Under the pieces are notes generated by a model that worked only from the letters and a program-made list of their open reading frames with translations, had not been told where the DNA came from and made no database searches. The position numbers and the translations under genes were made by a program. A DNA stretch of 37,753 bases from Sulfuricurvum sp. (lineage in GTDB: Bacteria > Campylobacterota > Campylobacteria > Campylobacterales > Sulfurimonadaceae), in assembly GCA_020721585.1 (NCBI GenBank), contig DYMK01000016.1, forward strand, positions 1 to 37,753, given 5' to 3'. Positions 1 to 8,851 of the stretch are shown here, piece by piece (position 1 is the first letter of the stretch; each line of letters starts with the position of its first letter).

Positions 1-1126
1 CATTTCCTGCACTGATCAGGGCGGGTTGATTGTTCAGGGTCATAATTTTGGGATTGGAGATCGAATAAACATCCCCTTGGGTTTTAAGAAACTTTACAAG
101 GTCATTAATGCTAATTTTCCCCGCTGCTTGAAACATATTAGCATTAATATTGCTATTTTTGTCAAGGATTCCCTCAGTAATAATAAGACCATTTTTAAGA
201 GGAGTGGAGGTGTAAGTAGCAATTTTTTTTGCCATCACCGAATCAAACGCCAAGTCAAAATTTTGCAACGCATAAATCTGTGACCAATCCACCCCCATCG
301 TTGATCCATCGGTAAAGACGACACTGTACATCTTCACATCAATCATCACTTGAGACTGCATCTTTTTCTCAAGCTGTGTCATATACGCATCCAAACGTTT
401 GATCTGTCGTCCTGTCCCTGTGACCGTTACTAAACCCGCATCTTTGTTAATAAAGATATTGTGCTGGGAATCATTGCCAGATGCATTAGCATCCTCAGGG
501 TTCGCTGTTGCTATACTGGGAGAGGATTTATAGTGATCCTCAGGACGACTTAAAACACTACGTACTTCTTGTTCCAATCGATCCCAAAACAACACTTCAT
601 CGGTTGTGGTGATATTGGTTCCCGAATCCGATCCCGTTTGGGCAGCACCCGCAGCTGGCGTGACACCGGGAGTAGTTACAACAGGGGCAGCGGTAGTCGT
701 TGCGCCACTACTGCTACTTAAACGGATATTGGTATTCCCTTTACCTGAACGTTTGGTCGTGATATAATCGATGCTATAGGTCTTGGTCGTGATGTAGGAC
801 ATCTTTAAGACATTGTTTTGCAAGGTGTATTGCAAATCATTCTCTTTAAGAATCAAATCCAATACCTCATGAATCGTTAATTGATTTAGATGGGTTTTAT
901 TGAGTGGTTTTTTCAAGATTTTTTCCGCTTCAGAGTCGGCTACGATGATACTCATCGCACACTCTTCACTGATTTCATCGATAAAATCACCAATACTGAC
1001 CCCTTTAGGGGTGGATAACTTAAACAACTGATAGGTACAATCCGCCGCGTTAAGAGGTGCGGCAATCACCATAGCCGCAGTAAGAGAGAGAAATAAAGCC
1101 CGTTTGGTAAGTGTTACTAGTTTCAT
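1..1126 (-). CDS. mshL: MshL-like secretin of an MSHA-type pilus/secretion system (3' end outside window)
   Basis: Start ATG at 1124-1126 (minus); 375 codons lie in the window and the frame stays open to the edge, so the C-terminal secretin barrel is missing. The first ~28 residues are a signal peptide (MKLVTLTKRALFLSLTAAMV...). Residues ~45-110 resemble an STN (secretin/TonB short N-terminal) domain, followed by a Ser/Thr/Ala/Pro-rich linker (~135-175). The last visible residues (NPKIMTLNNQPALISAGN) match the start of the conserved secretin core. By family, it would form the outer-membrane channel through which a pilus or pseudopilus passes. It is the last visible gene of an operon with MshK-, PilO- and PilM/N-like genes, 11 bp after the preceding stop. 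It could equally be called PilQ or GspD-like; the neighbours favour the MSHA type. Confidence 0.8.
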   Translation of the reverse strand, partial: MKLVTLTKRALFLSLTAAMVIAAPLNAADCTYQLFKLSTPKGVSIGDFIDEISEECAMSIIVADSEAEKILKKPLNKTHLNQLTIHEVLDLILKENDLQYTLQNNVLKMSYITTKTYSIDYITTKRSGKGNTNIRLSSSSGATTTAAPVVTTPGVTPAAGAAQTGSDSGTNITTTDEVLFWDRLEQEVRSVLSRPEDHYKSSPSIATANPEDANASGNDSQHNIFINKDAGLVTVTGTGRQIKRLDAYMTQLEKKMQSQVMIDVKMYSVVFTDGSTMGVDWSQIYALQNFDLAFDSVMAKKIATYTSTPLKNGLIITEGILDKNSNINANMFQAAGKISINDLVKFLKTQGDVYSISNPKIMTLNNQPALISAGN

Positions 1127-1137
1127 CTGATGCTATC

Positions 1138-1659
1138 CTAATTGGTGTTGACGATATTGGAATTAACCGTTTTGGTAAAAAACAAGATTAATGGTTGCCC
1201 TTTTTTACTCGTTAAAAGAACCGAATTTTGTCTCACTTCCGCTAACGTATAGGTTCGTACCGTATCGTTGATTCGATACCATTTTCCATTGATCAACGCC
1301 GAAGTGTTCATCAGTGCTTGCAACCGTAAGGGTTCTTCCACGATCTTAGGAAGCGCAGGAAGAGTTGGTTTAACCTTCTTAGAGAGATTCACATCAACCT
1401 TAATATCAAATACAGGTTTGACCGGTTTGGGGGGAACTTTGTATTTGATGGGATCACTCAGGGCATTGACAAACCCCTCAGGAACACCACTTCTTGGGGG
1501 GATAATGGCATCCACTTGTTCATCGACCCACAGCACCTCTTTATCGTTTTGGATTTGAGTGATATTCAAGGTTCCCGTACTGGTCACAGGGATCGAACTA
1601 TTGATTTCACCAGCACCCCAAAGGGAGAGCGTCAACCATAAAAGGGAAAATGTTTTCAT
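1138..1659 (-). CDS. MshK/PilP-like pilus biogenesis periplasmic protein
   Basis: 173 residues. I start at the ATG at 1659, whose A is shared with the upstream stop (TAATG); this gives a clean signal peptide (MKTFSLLWLTLSLWGAG). A start six codons earlier would spoil it. The middle is Pro/Lys/Val-rich and probably extended (~70-110). The C-terminal ~55 residues contain a segment 'ALINGKWYRINDTV' then 'SVLLTSKKGQPLILFF', which resembles the C-terminal beta domain of MshK/PilP/GspC proteins that links the inner-membrane platform to the secretin. It lies between PilO-like and secretin genes, as expected for that role. Sequence identity to characterised proteins is probably low, so the assignment rests on that motif and on position. 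Confidence 0.65.
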   Translation of the reverse strand: MKTFSLLWLTLSLWGAGEINSSIPVTSTGTLNITQIQNDKEVLWVDEQVDAIIPPRSGVPEGFVNALSDPIKYKVPPKPVKPVFDIKVDVNLSKKVKPTLPALPKIVEEPLRLQALMNTSALINGKWYRINDTVRTYTLAEVRQNSVLLTSKKGQPLILFFTKTVNSNIVNTN

Positions 1660-2294
1660 TAGCGGACAATCCCCCATACCGAAATATTCAATTCACTTTG
1701 CAGTTTGGTATCTGCGGTCATATTTATATCGTGAAGATCCACTACTAAGCTACTTTGTTCTAACGCATTAATAAACTTAATGGTGTTTTTAAATCCCCCC
1801 TCAGAGGAAACTGCAATATCCATAACGTGTCCGAATGAGCTATTATTATCCGTTGTTAACATATTAGCAAATTGATTTAATTTAACATCATACATTTTAG
1901 CGTATTTGGATACGGAGTCCAAATACGATCCCCACACCACTTTGTCATAATAAAGCGAAGAGACTTGCTCTAAACGCTCTTTGATGTACGTATTGTATTG
2001 AATATAACGTTGATGTTCTACCCCAATGGCTTTAATCTTCTCTTCGATTTGACCAATCCGTTCAGGGGGATTGGCTGCTAAATACGCTTCGTCCATTTCC
2101 AAATCTTTTTTCATTTTCTCGGCTACCTCATGCGAGGCTTTAAAACTTGCTTCGGAACTTTCCCAAAAAAGCAAGTATGAGACCGCAAAAAGCCCCATAA
2201 AAATCATCACGAAATAGAGATTTTTATCCCGTTCACTCTTGGAAGATAACGTTTGATCAAGATCATACAAATAATTTTCAATGTTGAGACTCAT
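1659..2294 (-). CDS. PilO/MshJ-like inner-membrane pilus assembly protein
   Basis: 211 residues. A short cytoplasmic N-terminus is followed by one transmembrane segment (~residues 27-44, YFVMIFMGLFAVSYLLFW). Then come a charged coiled-coil region (~50-105) and a C-terminal alpha/beta domain (~115-211) ending in a strand that fits the PilO ferredoxin-like fold. Family role: PilO/GspM-type proteins pair with PilN/GspL proteins in the inner membrane and align the assembly platform. The start overlaps the stop of the upstream PilM/N-like gene by 4 bp (ATGA) and its stop overlaps the next start by 1 bp, so the three proteins are probably made in fixed ratio. Confidence 0.7.
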   Translation of the reverse strand: MSLNIENYLYDLDQTLSSKSERDKNLYFVMIFMGLFAVSYLLFWESSEASFKASHEVAEKMKKDLEMDEAYLAANPPERIGQIEEKIKAIGVEHQRYIQYNTYIKERLEQVSSLYYDKVVWGSYLDSVSKYAKMYDVKLNQFANMLTTDNNSSFGHVMDIAVSSEGGFKNTIKFINALEQSSLVVDLHDINMTADTKLQSELNISVWGIVR

Positions 2295-3838
2295 TTATCT
2301 TCCCCCTTTCTAATCTCTGCTTTAAGTTCGCTCAGATAACTAGAGCTATTGATATCATACGCAATCAATTGTAACGAAAAGTTATATTTATCACTTTTTG
2401 TTGCCGTCAATTGTTTTAAAAGAGCGGTAATATCCTGTGTTTTCGTCGCATTCAGTTTAAAACTAAACGTTTGAACCGACATATTGTCTTCATGATACTT
2501 AACCTCTTCCAATCTAACACGATATTGATTGAAATTTTGGGTAAAGTCGGCAATAATCTTGGCTTTCATAGGATAATTGACTTTTTTATCATGGATTTGA
2601 ATCATTGTGTCTTTTTTCTGGTTGTAGTCTACTTGCTGTTCATCTAACAATGCTTGCGCCTGTTTTTGATTGGCTAAACGCTCATTCACTTTGGTTTCCC
2701 GATCCATCTTTTGAGGATGCACCTCTTGATAATTTCGACTCATCATCGCATAATGAAAATCTTCACCATACGCCATTGCCCAATAGGCTCCCGGATACAA
2801 AAAGGCGATGACCAGCGAAGCCAAGGTGGCTAAAATCAATCGTCCACTGTCCCGCTTGACAAAAGGGGGAGGTCGATGAAACTCCGTAAAATTACAATCG
2901 TACCCCTCTTGTGGTTCCAATCGTGCATACACGTGCATCAATTGGTTCATCTGATCAATGGTATTTCCACCCGTTATAAATCCAAGATCAAAATTAAAAG
3001 GGTGTACTTTAAGGGTTAAAAAGGTTTGCGCATACTCATCCAAACCATCGATCACCCCGACAGAAGCACCTATATAAAGGGCATCCAATTGTTTAATTTC
3101 AAAAACCCGCTTAGCATACAAAAGAACATCATTTACATGGAGAAAAATTTCTCCGAACAGCTTGAGTAAAACTTCTTGATGCTCTTCGTTGTCCGTATTT
3201 CTCCCCTGTGTTACCAAAAGAATTTCAAAATTAGCAAGGGTAACCACTTCACCCAAAAGCTCACAGTACCGCTCGTGCATCTGCGTTAAAGAATATTTTA
3301 ACGATTTAGAATAAATATATTCTTGTTCATTGTAAAGGGCAAAAAAAGCATCATTCTCTTGAAAATAGACAAATCCGTGTGCACCCTCACTGTCAATGAA
3401 ATTTTTGGCATATAACGCTTTGAGCAATAAAGGGATAGGGGTAATTTGATCCACATATTTAATGGTATCTACCACCGGCACAAACGCTTGAATAACGACT
3501 TCAGGCTCCACCACAAAAACGTGAAAAAAGCGATCACTATCGTTCGCATGATGAATCGCTTCAGTATACCGAATCTGATACTCTATGGCAGTATCTAAAG
3601 CAAGTTCTTCATACGATTTGTTCTCTAGCGCATCGGCAATATCATCATCGGGGACATTTTTACTAACACTAATAAGAGCAGAAATAAAATTTTTGGTATC
3701 CAAAAAAGAGATAGCATACTGGTCTTTTTTAAACGAGGGAGACGTTGCCAGAGAAAGGGTATTAAGAGAACTAACATAATAATCGTGTCGATGCGGGTTA
3801 ACCGATAAAATGGTAGAAAATGGTACTGCTTGACTCAT
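2291..3838 (-). CDS. PilM/PilN-like (GspL-like) pilus assembly protein
   Basis: 515 residues. Residues 1-~330 are soluble and look like a degenerate actin-like (PilM/GspL cytoplasmic) domain; I see no intact nucleotide-binding motifs. A single transmembrane segment lies at ~333-357 (RLILATLASLVIAFLYPG...), followed by a coiled coil (~365-415) and a C-terminal PilN-like periplasmic domain (~430-515). The single chain therefore seems to combine what are separate PilM and PilN proteins in type IV pilus systems, as GspL does in type II secretion. Start ATG at 3838 has an AGGA box 7 bp upstream and a plausible promoter at 3872-3901. First gene of the pilus operon in this window. Assignment is by topology and neighbours more than by motif. 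Confidence 0.6.
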   Translation of the reverse strand: MSQAVPFSTILSVNPHRHDYYVSSLNTLSLATSPSFKKDQYAISFLDTKNFISALISVSKNVPDDDIADALENKSYEELALDTAIEYQIRYTEAIHHANDSDRFFHVFVVEPEVVIQAFVPVVDTIKYVDQITPIPLLLKALYAKNFIDSEGAHGFVYFQENDAFFALYNEQEYIYSKSLKYSLTQMHERYCELLGEVVTLANFEILLVTQGRNTDNEEHQEVLLKLFGEIFLHVNDVLLYAKRVFEIKQLDALYIGASVGVIDGLDEYAQTFLTLKVHPFNFDLGFITGGNTIDQMNQLMHVYARLEPQEGYDCNFTEFHRPPPFVKRDSGRLILATLASLVIAFLYPGAYWAMAYGEDFHYAMMSRNYQEVHPQKMDRETKVNERLANQKQAQALLDEQQVDYNQKKDTMIQIHDKKVNYPMKAKIIADFTQNFNQYRVRLEEVKYHEDNMSVQTFSFKLNATKTQDITALLKQLTATKSDKYNFSLQLIAYDINSSSYLSELKAEIRKGEDK

Positions 3839-3871
3839 AAGACTGTCCTATTTATTGATGGATAATGATCT

Positions 3872-3901
3872 TGTATACAACTGTTTTGGCACGTATGTAA
3901 A
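3872..3901 (-). promoter_or_regulatory. Putative promoter of the pilus operon
   Basis: On the minus strand TTTACA (3896-3901) and TATACA (3872-3877) are separated by 18 bp, about 34 bp before the start codon at 3838. The -10 lies inside a 10-bp palindrome TTGTATACAA (3871-3880). Confidence 0.45.
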
Positions 3902-3909
3902 AGGAATTG

Positions 3910-3936
3910 TAACGCTTCTTTGTTAAAGAAACGTTA
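3910..3936 (-). terminator. Hairpin starting in the era stop codon, possible weak terminator
   Basis: A 12-bp stem (TAACGTTTCTTT pairing with AAAGAAGCGTTA, one G-U pair) with a 3-nt loop begins with the TAA stop of era. It is followed on the minus strand by a T-rich stretch (CAATTCCTTTT). The stem is not GC-rich, so termination would be partial. It separates era from the pilus operon. Confidence 0.4.
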
Positions 3937-4812
3937 CCATTCGTATCCTAAATCACTTAAGAATTTTTTATCCGTACTCCACCCTTTTTTGACGGAAACA
4001 AAAAGTTCTAGGTAGACAGGTTTGGAAGAGAGACGCTCAATCTTTTCGCGGGCGCTTTTGCCAATGCGTTTGATGGCACTCCCCCCTTTGCCAATAATAA
4101 TCCCTTTTTGGGAATCTTTTTCGACAATGATCGTCGCACGAATATGCTCGGTAGGAGAATCTTCTTCAATCTTATCGATGAGTACATCGGATTCATACGG
4201 AATTTCGTCACTAATATTATCAAAAATGGCTTCGCGAATAAACTCTTTGTAAATCGTTCGGATCATCTCTGTGGTTATATCTTCAGGATTGTACAAATAA
4301 GGTGATTCATCCAAATGCTTGACAAGGGTATCCAATAAATCATTTTTTCCCACGTTTTTGGTCACTGACATCGGAATAAGCGCCAAAAAATGGTCACTAA
4401 ATTGGTTATATTCCCCAATTTTTTTGAGCAAATCCCCTTGAGAAATTTGATCAATTTTACTCAATACAATGATATGTTTCCGTTTTTGGTGATTGAGTTC
4501 CAAAAATTTCTCATAATGGACGGTTTTATCAGCAGCGGGTGCTAAATAGACGACGATGTCACAATCCCCAATCGCTTTAAGTGCCTCTTCAAGCATATAT
4601 TGATTCAGCAGTTTTTCCGCATGATGCAATCCAGGGGTATCCACAAAAACGATTTGATCTTCTTTGTGCATCACAATGGCATTGGAACGCTTACGCGTCG
4701 CATTGGCTTTTTGGCTGACCAATGCAATTTTTTCCCCCAAGATCCAGTTCATGAGGGTGCTTTTACCTGCATTGGGTCGCCCAACGAGAGCGACAAATCC
4801 CGCTTTCGTCAC
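3934..4812 (-). CDS. era: GTPase Era
   Basis: 292 residues, the usual Era length. Essential GTPase that binds 16S rRNA and assists 30S ribosome maturation (family knowledge). Visible motifs: G1 GRPNAGKS at 11-18, G3 DTPG at ~58-61, G4 SKID at 118-121 (S in place of the usual N), and a C-terminal KH RNA-binding domain with GIIIGKGGSAIKRIG near residues 238-252. The start is GTG at 4812, overlapping the rplI stop by 4 bp (GTGA), so translation is probably coupled to rplI. In Campylobacter and Helicobacter hslV and hslU lie between rplI and era; they are absent here. Confidence 0.95.
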   Translation of the reverse strand: MTKAGFVALVGRPNAGKSTLMNWILGEKIALVSQKANATRKRSNAIVMHKEDQIVFVDTPGLHHAEKLLNQYMLEEALKAIGDCDIVVYLAPAADKTVHYEKFLELNHQKRKHIIVLSKIDQISQGDLLKKIGEYNQFSDHFLALIPMSVTKNVGKNDLLDTLVKHLDESPYLYNPEDITTEMIRTIYKEFIREAIFDNISDEIPYESDVLIDKIEEDSPTEHIRATIIVEKDSQKGIIIGKGGSAIKRIGKSAREKIERLSSKPVYLELFVSVKKGWSTDKKFLSDLGYEW

Positions 4813-5258
4813 GAAAGACCCTGAATATCAAGATGAAGCGTAGCATGAATTCCATGCCCTAATTTAAGATCCAAATCGTGCATCCCTACGGTCTTAATAC
4901 CATGTTTGGCATCAAGATCTTTTTTATCGATGGTGATACCGTGTTGTTCCAATAAGGCGTGTGCAATCTCCTCTTTGGTCACAGAACCAAAAAGATGCCC
5001 CGTATCCCCTAATTTTTTCTTGATCACCACTTTAATATCCGCCAAAGTCGCTTTTACCGCAGTTAAGCGTTCGATCTCTTGTGCGGCATGGGCTGCTTTT
5101 TTGCGTTGCTCTGCCTCATGCTTTTTAATTACCTCATGGGTTGCAAGCAAAGCAAGACCTTTTCCAATGAGAAAATTCTTACCGTATCCATCGGAGACCT
5201 CTTTGATCTCTCCCGCTTTTCCCACATCTTTGACATCTTTTGTTAATAAAACTTTCAT
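4809..5258 (-). CDS. rplI: 50S ribosomal protein L9
   Basis: 149 residues, normal for L9. The N-terminal domain has the conserved pattern KVLLTKDVKDVGKAGEI and SDGYGKNFLIGKGLA (residues 2-36), followed by the long connecting helix and the C-terminal RNA-binding domain (~75-149). ATG start with AAGGA five bases upstream. It lies 12 bp after the FTR/rhodanese gene and overlaps era by 4 bp. Confidence 0.96.
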   Translation of the reverse strand: MKVLLTKDVKDVGKAGEIKEVSDGYGKNFLIGKGLALLATHEVIKKHEAEQRKKAAHAAQEIERLTAVKATLADIKVVIKKKLGDTGHLFGSVTKEEIAHALLEQHGITIDKKDLDAKHGIKTVGMHDLDLKLGHGIHATLHLDIQGLS

Positions 5259-5270
5259 ACGTTTCCTTGA

Positions 5271-6011
5271 TTATCCGCGCGCAATTGTGCCACCGTAGGA
5301 GACAATTCCGCCTTGTAAATTAGCCACTTTTAAATACCCCATGTCACTCAAAATACGTTGACAATGGGCACTTCGGCTCCCCACATGACAATAGACAATA
5401 ATATGGTCATCCATTGATAATTTTGCTTCCGTAAGCGTTTGGAAAAAGCTGCTAGTAGGGATTAGGGCATCAACTCCTTCAATACGTCCCGATTTCCACT
5501 CCATCCACTCACGCACATCGACCACTTTAAAGTTAACCATCCCCAATTCACGCGCTTCAAACAAAGAGGTTAATTCGTCCGAATCAACACTGTTTTTTTG
5601 CAATAAAAATTCACACTCTTGAGCAGAAAGACCACGTGAATGTTGGTGAACAACGGCTTCAATTTCTTCTGATTTTATAAGTGATGCCGCGTATTTGGGT
5701 GTACAGAAAATTTGACAGTGACATACACCCTCTTCCGGAATCTCTTTTTCAATTGCTGGAGTACAAGGACACATTCGGTTATCAGAGCTTTTGTAAACGC
5801 CATCAACTTCTTCAACCATATAACAAGGACAAAATCGCTTATTGTACATCATTTTATTACGAGTAAGTCCCATTTGAACCCCCTCGTTAATTTCTACATG
5901 AGGATTGTAAACCCAGTTAAATTGTTTAATTACCTTATCGGTAAACTTAACGGTTTTTTCCAATTCTACTTGAAACTCAGGTGAATTCATGTCAATTTTA
6001 ATGATACTCAT
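5271..6011 (-). CDS. Ferredoxin-thioredoxin reductase catalytic domain fused to rhodanese domain
   Basis: 246 residues from the ATG at 6011, which has AAGGA six bases upstream; a TTG five codons earlier lacks a ribosome site. Residues ~1-115 carry the cysteine pattern of the FTR catalytic (beta) chain: FCPCY, then MCPC.P, then CHCQIFC, i.e. CPC/CPC/CHC, which in that family holds a 4Fe-4S cluster and a redox-active disulfide. Residues ~145-246 form a rhodanese domain with DVREW and the active-site loop CHVGSRS, so its catalytic cysteine is present. Inferred role: thiol/disulfide or sulfane-sulfur transfer in the cytoplasm, possibly fed by ferredoxin. The spacing between CPC and CHC (13) is longer than in plant-type FTR as I recall it (about 8). 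Operon position between argG and rplI. Confidence 0.75.
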   Translation of the reverse strand: MSIIKIDMNSPEFQVELEKTVKFTDKVIKQFNWVYNPHVEINEGVQMGLTRNKMMYNKRFCPCYMVEEVDGVYKSSDNRMCPCTPAIEKEIPEEGVCHCQIFCTPKYAASLIKSEEIEAVVHQHSRGLSAQECEFLLQKNSVDSDELTSLFEARELGMVNFKVVDVREWMEWKSGRIEGVDALIPTSSFFQTLTEAKLSMDDHIIVYCHVGSRSAHCQRILSDMGYLKVANLQGGIVSYGGTIARG

Positions 6012-6026
6012 AGTACTTTCCTTCAA

Positions 6027-7244
6027 TTATTTATTTTTTCGTGCTTTACCGGCAATGATAAAGCGTAAAGCGTTGAGTTTAATAAACCCACCAGCATCTT
6101 TTTGATCGTATACGGAATCTTCTTCAAACGTACAATATTCAGGGTTGAATAACGACAGTTCCGAACTGCGCCCCACAACCATCACATTCCCTTTATAAAG
6201 CTTCAAGCGAACCGTACCACGAACATTTTCTTGGGTTTTATCAATCGCTGCTTGAAGCATCTCTCGCTCAGGGGCAAACCAAAAACCATTATAGACCAAT
6301 TTTGCATAACGGGGCATCAACTCATCTTTAAGATGCGCCTCTTCACGATCCAGTGTCAACGACTCAATCGCACGGTGGGCTTTGAGCATAATCGTCCCTC
6401 CCGGTGTTTCATAACATCCACGGCTTTTCATTCCGACAAAACGGTTTTCGACAATATCGGCTCGCCCAATACCGTGACGACCGGCGATGAGATTGAGTTT
6501 TTCCAACATGGTCGCAGGAGAAAGTGTTTTTCCATTGAGGCTAATAGGATCCCCTTTTTCATAACCAATTTCAATGTATTCGGCTTCATTGGGGGCATCT
6601 TGAGGCGATACGGTCCAACGCCACATACTCTCTTCCGGCTCGGCTGAAGGATCCTCAAGAATTCCCCCCTCATACGAGATGTGCAAAAGATTGGCATCCA
6701 TCGAATAGGGGGATTTTTTTCCGCTCATTTCAATCTTAATCCCATGTTCAGCCGCATACGCAAGGAGTTTTTCTCTCGAATTAAGATCCCATTCGCGCCA
6801 TGGAGCGATAATGGTCAAGGCACTGTTTTGCCCCAAATACCCCATCTCGAAGCGAACTTGATCGTTCCCTTTACCTGTTGCTCCATGACTCACCGCATCG
6901 GCACCCGTAATACGGGCAATTTCGGCTTGACGTTTGGCGATCAGTGGACGGGCAATTGATGTCCCCAAAAGATATTCCCCCTCATAAATCGCGTTGGCAC
7001 GAAACATTGGGAAAACATAGTCACGGACAAACTCTTCACGTAAATCTTCAATGTAAATATTTTCCGGTTTAATCCCTAAACTAATCGCTTTGGCACGAGC
7101 AGGTTCCACCTCTTCCCCCTGACCAATATCCGCTGTGAAAGTGACCACCTCACAGTTGTACTCATCTTGAAGCCATTTGAGGATAACGCTCGTATCCAAA
7201 CCACCTGAATAGGCAAGTACGACTTTTTTGACCTCTTTTTTCAT
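6027..7244 (-). CDS. argG: Argininosuccinate synthase
   Basis: 405 residues from the ATG at 7244, which follows an AAGGA box; a longer open frame to 7313 has no ribosome site and would add 23 unconserved residues. Joins citrulline and aspartate using ATP in arginine synthesis. The ATP-binding P-loop of the N-type pyrophosphatase family is at residues 11-19 (AYSGGLDTS). Further conserved blocks visible are [10 protein letters not shown] and [17 protein letters not shown], and the length is typical. Probable promoter -10 at 7289-7294. Located upstream of the FTR/rhodanese gene, rplI and era on the same strand. Confidence 0.97.
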   Translation of the reverse strand: MKKEVKKVVLAYSGGLDTSVILKWLQDEYNCEVVTFTADIGQGEEVEPARAKAISLGIKPENIYIEDLREEFVRDYVFPMFRANAIYEGEYLLGTSIARPLIAKRQAEIARITGADAVSHGATGKGNDQVRFEMGYLGQNSALTIIAPWREWDLNSREKLLAYAAEHGIKIEMSGKKSPYSMDANLLHISYEGGILEDPSAEPEESMWRWTVSPQDAPNEAEYIEIGYEKGDPISLNGKTLSPATMLEKLNLIAGRHGIGRADIVENRFVGMKSRGCYETPGGTIMLKAHRAIESLTLDREEAHLKDELMPRYAKLVYNGFWFAPEREMLQAAIDKTQENVRGTVRLKLYKGNVMVVGRSSELSLFNPEYCTFEEDSVYDQKDAGGFIKLNALRFIIAGKARKNK

Positions 7245-7288
7245 AACCATCCTTACGTTAAAAGTATCTTTTTCAGTATTAATGCCCG

Positions 7289-7304
7289 ATTCTACCAAAA
7301 AAAT
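7289..7304 (-). promoter_or_regulatory. Putative argG promoter
   Basis: Minus-strand TAGAAT (7289-7294) directly preceded by GG and a run of seven T (to about 7303), the epsilonproteobacterial sigma-70 style with no clear -35. About 45 bp upstream of the argG ATG. Confidence 0.5.
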
Positions 7305-7364
7305 CATGAGCATGAGGTTAAAAATAATAATTGCTCACCCTTTGTTTATGGTACTATCACACCC

Positions 7365-8576
7365 ATGAAACGTTACTGGACCCTTTTACGCACCACCCCA
7401 CTCCTCGCACGCCTCTCTTTGATCCAATTAATTGCCTATTTTGGTGCGTGGTTTAGCAATATTGCTATTTATACGTTGCTCATCCAATTGCACGCTTCCC
7501 CATCCATTATTGCCCTCGTTGCTGCGTTGCATTTTTTTGCAGGGGTGTTGCAAGCCCCCTTAAGTGGAGTCATTATTGATCGTATCGCGCCCAAAAAGCT
7601 GATGATCATTTTGACCCTGATCGAACTAAGTGCGACCCTTTCCTTGATCCGTATTGATAGCATGGACAAGATTATCTGGTTGTATCTTCTTATTGCCCTT
7701 AGAATGGGGGCTTCGAGCTTTCAATTTACCGTCGAAATGTCACTTTTACCCAAAATTGTTCAGGGAAAAGCGTTGCAATACGCTAACGAAATTCACTCCA
7801 TCATTTGGTCATTGTCCTACACTGCAGGGATGGCATTGGGGGGATTTTTGGTCTACACTGCGGGGACAACGGCTGCTTTTGTAATCGATGCGTCACTCTT
7901 TAGCATTGTGTTTGTCTTGCTTCTGGGGTTAAAAGTTGAGATTCAACCCTCTCCAAAAAAGGAGCGTTTTATCACCATGATGGGGGATACCTTTGACTAC
8001 ATACGAAAAAATCCTAAAGTGATGCATCTCATGATACTGCACGCGGTCGTAGGATTTACCGCGTTTGATGCGTTGGTGGTATTGAGTGTCGAACGCTATT
8101 ACACTTCTATCCTTGCCGTATCGTTAGGGATTGGGTTGATCCACTCAGCTCGTGCAATGGGGCTTATGATTGGACCGCTTTTTTTGGGTGAGTGGGTCAA
8201 TCTGCATCGCTTGAGCTTTTTATTAATCGCTGAGGCATTGGCTATTGTCCTATGGGGCGTAGTCATTGAGTATTTTTATCTTGCTTTAATCGCATCGGTT
8301 TTGGTGGGATTGGTCACCACTACCTTGTGGTCGTATACCTACACCTTGTTACAAGCCCATACCCACTATGACTACTATGGAAGGGTCATTGCCTACAACG
8401 ACATGATTTTTTTAAGCACCGCAGGAGCCGTTTCATTAGTCATCGGAATTTTAGTGGATTACCATTGTCCCCTTGGGATTATCGCAGCTTTGTTAGGGGG
8501 AGCGTTTGCCCTTTCATCGCTGTATTACCGCTGGATTCGACACCATTATACCCTCAAGGAGATTGAAAACGCATGA
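7365..8576 (+). CDS. Major facilitator superfamily transporter
   Basis: 403 residues, almost entirely hydrophobic with roughly 10-12 membrane segments. It has the MFS loop 2-3 type signature near residues 70-85 (GVIIDRIAPKKLMII), as in drug- or siderophore-exporter-like MFS proteins (the EntS/MFS_3 type). Substrate cannot be told from sequence. There is no ribosome-binding site before the ATG. A TACTAT box at 7353-7358 ends only 6 bp before it, so the mRNA may be leaderless. The stop overlaps the next start by 4 bp (ATGA). Divergent from argG. Confidence 0.8.
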   Translation: MKRYWTLLRTTPLLARLSLIQLIAYFGAWFSNIAIYTLLIQLHASPSIIALVAALHFFAGVLQAPLSGVIIDRIAPKKLMIILTLIELSATLSLIRIDSMDKIIWLYLLIALRMGASSFQFTVEMSLLPKIVQGKALQYANEIHSIIWSLSYTAGMALGGFLVYTAGTTAAFVIDASLFSIVFVLLLGLKVEIQPSPKKERFITMMGDTFDYIRKNPKVMHLMILHAVVGFTAFDALVVLSVERYYTSILAVSLGIGLIHSARAMGLMIGPLFLGEWVNLHRLSFLLIAEALAIVLWGVVIEYFYLALIASVLVGLVTTTLWSYTYTLLQAHTHYDYYGRVIAYNDMIFLSTAGAVSLVIGILVDYHCPLGIIAALLGGAFALSSLYYRWIRHHYTLKEIENA

Positions 8577-8851
8577 TCTATCACCACCAAGACCACACCA
8601 TTGATTTAAGTAAGATAACCCGTCTTTACCCTGCTGCCCTTGTCCGTTTGGGGGAAGAAACCGCCTCCGTATCACTGGAATGGGCGGCGATGAAAGAAGG
8701 AAAAATTACCCTTGAATCCTACGTCCTCATTTGTGATTTTGATCCCATTGGGGAGATCCCCAAAAATCGGATTGAATTGCCCTTTGAAACCAAAGAAGCA
8801 CTTTTTGATGCGATGCGTACCATCTCCCACTTAGTGAACCAAGCTACTTAA
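8573..8851 (+). CDS. Small conserved hypothetical protein
   Basis: 92 residues, acidic, soluble, no membrane segment and no motif I recognise. Translationally coupled to the MFS transporter (ATGA overlap), so it probably belongs to the same function or is simply co-expressed. The stop TAA (8849-8851) overlaps the stop of the convergent PAS gene, the two genes sharing TTAA. The composition (WAAMKEG, DFDPIGEIP) and coupling support a real gene. Confidence 0.65.
   Translation: MIYHHQDHTIDLSKITRLYPAALVRLGEETASVSLEWAAMKEGKITLESYVLICDFDPIGEIPKNRIELPFETKEALFDAMRTISHLVNQAT

Noticed and set aside
26-283. Open frame of 85 residues on the plus strand
   Set aside because: It lies antisense inside the secretin gene, which has a signal peptide and secretin motifs; no ribosome site.
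7245-7313. Longer N-terminus for argG
   Set aside because: The 23 extra residues have no ribosome site and precede the normal ArgG start; AAGGA lies just before the ATG at 7244.
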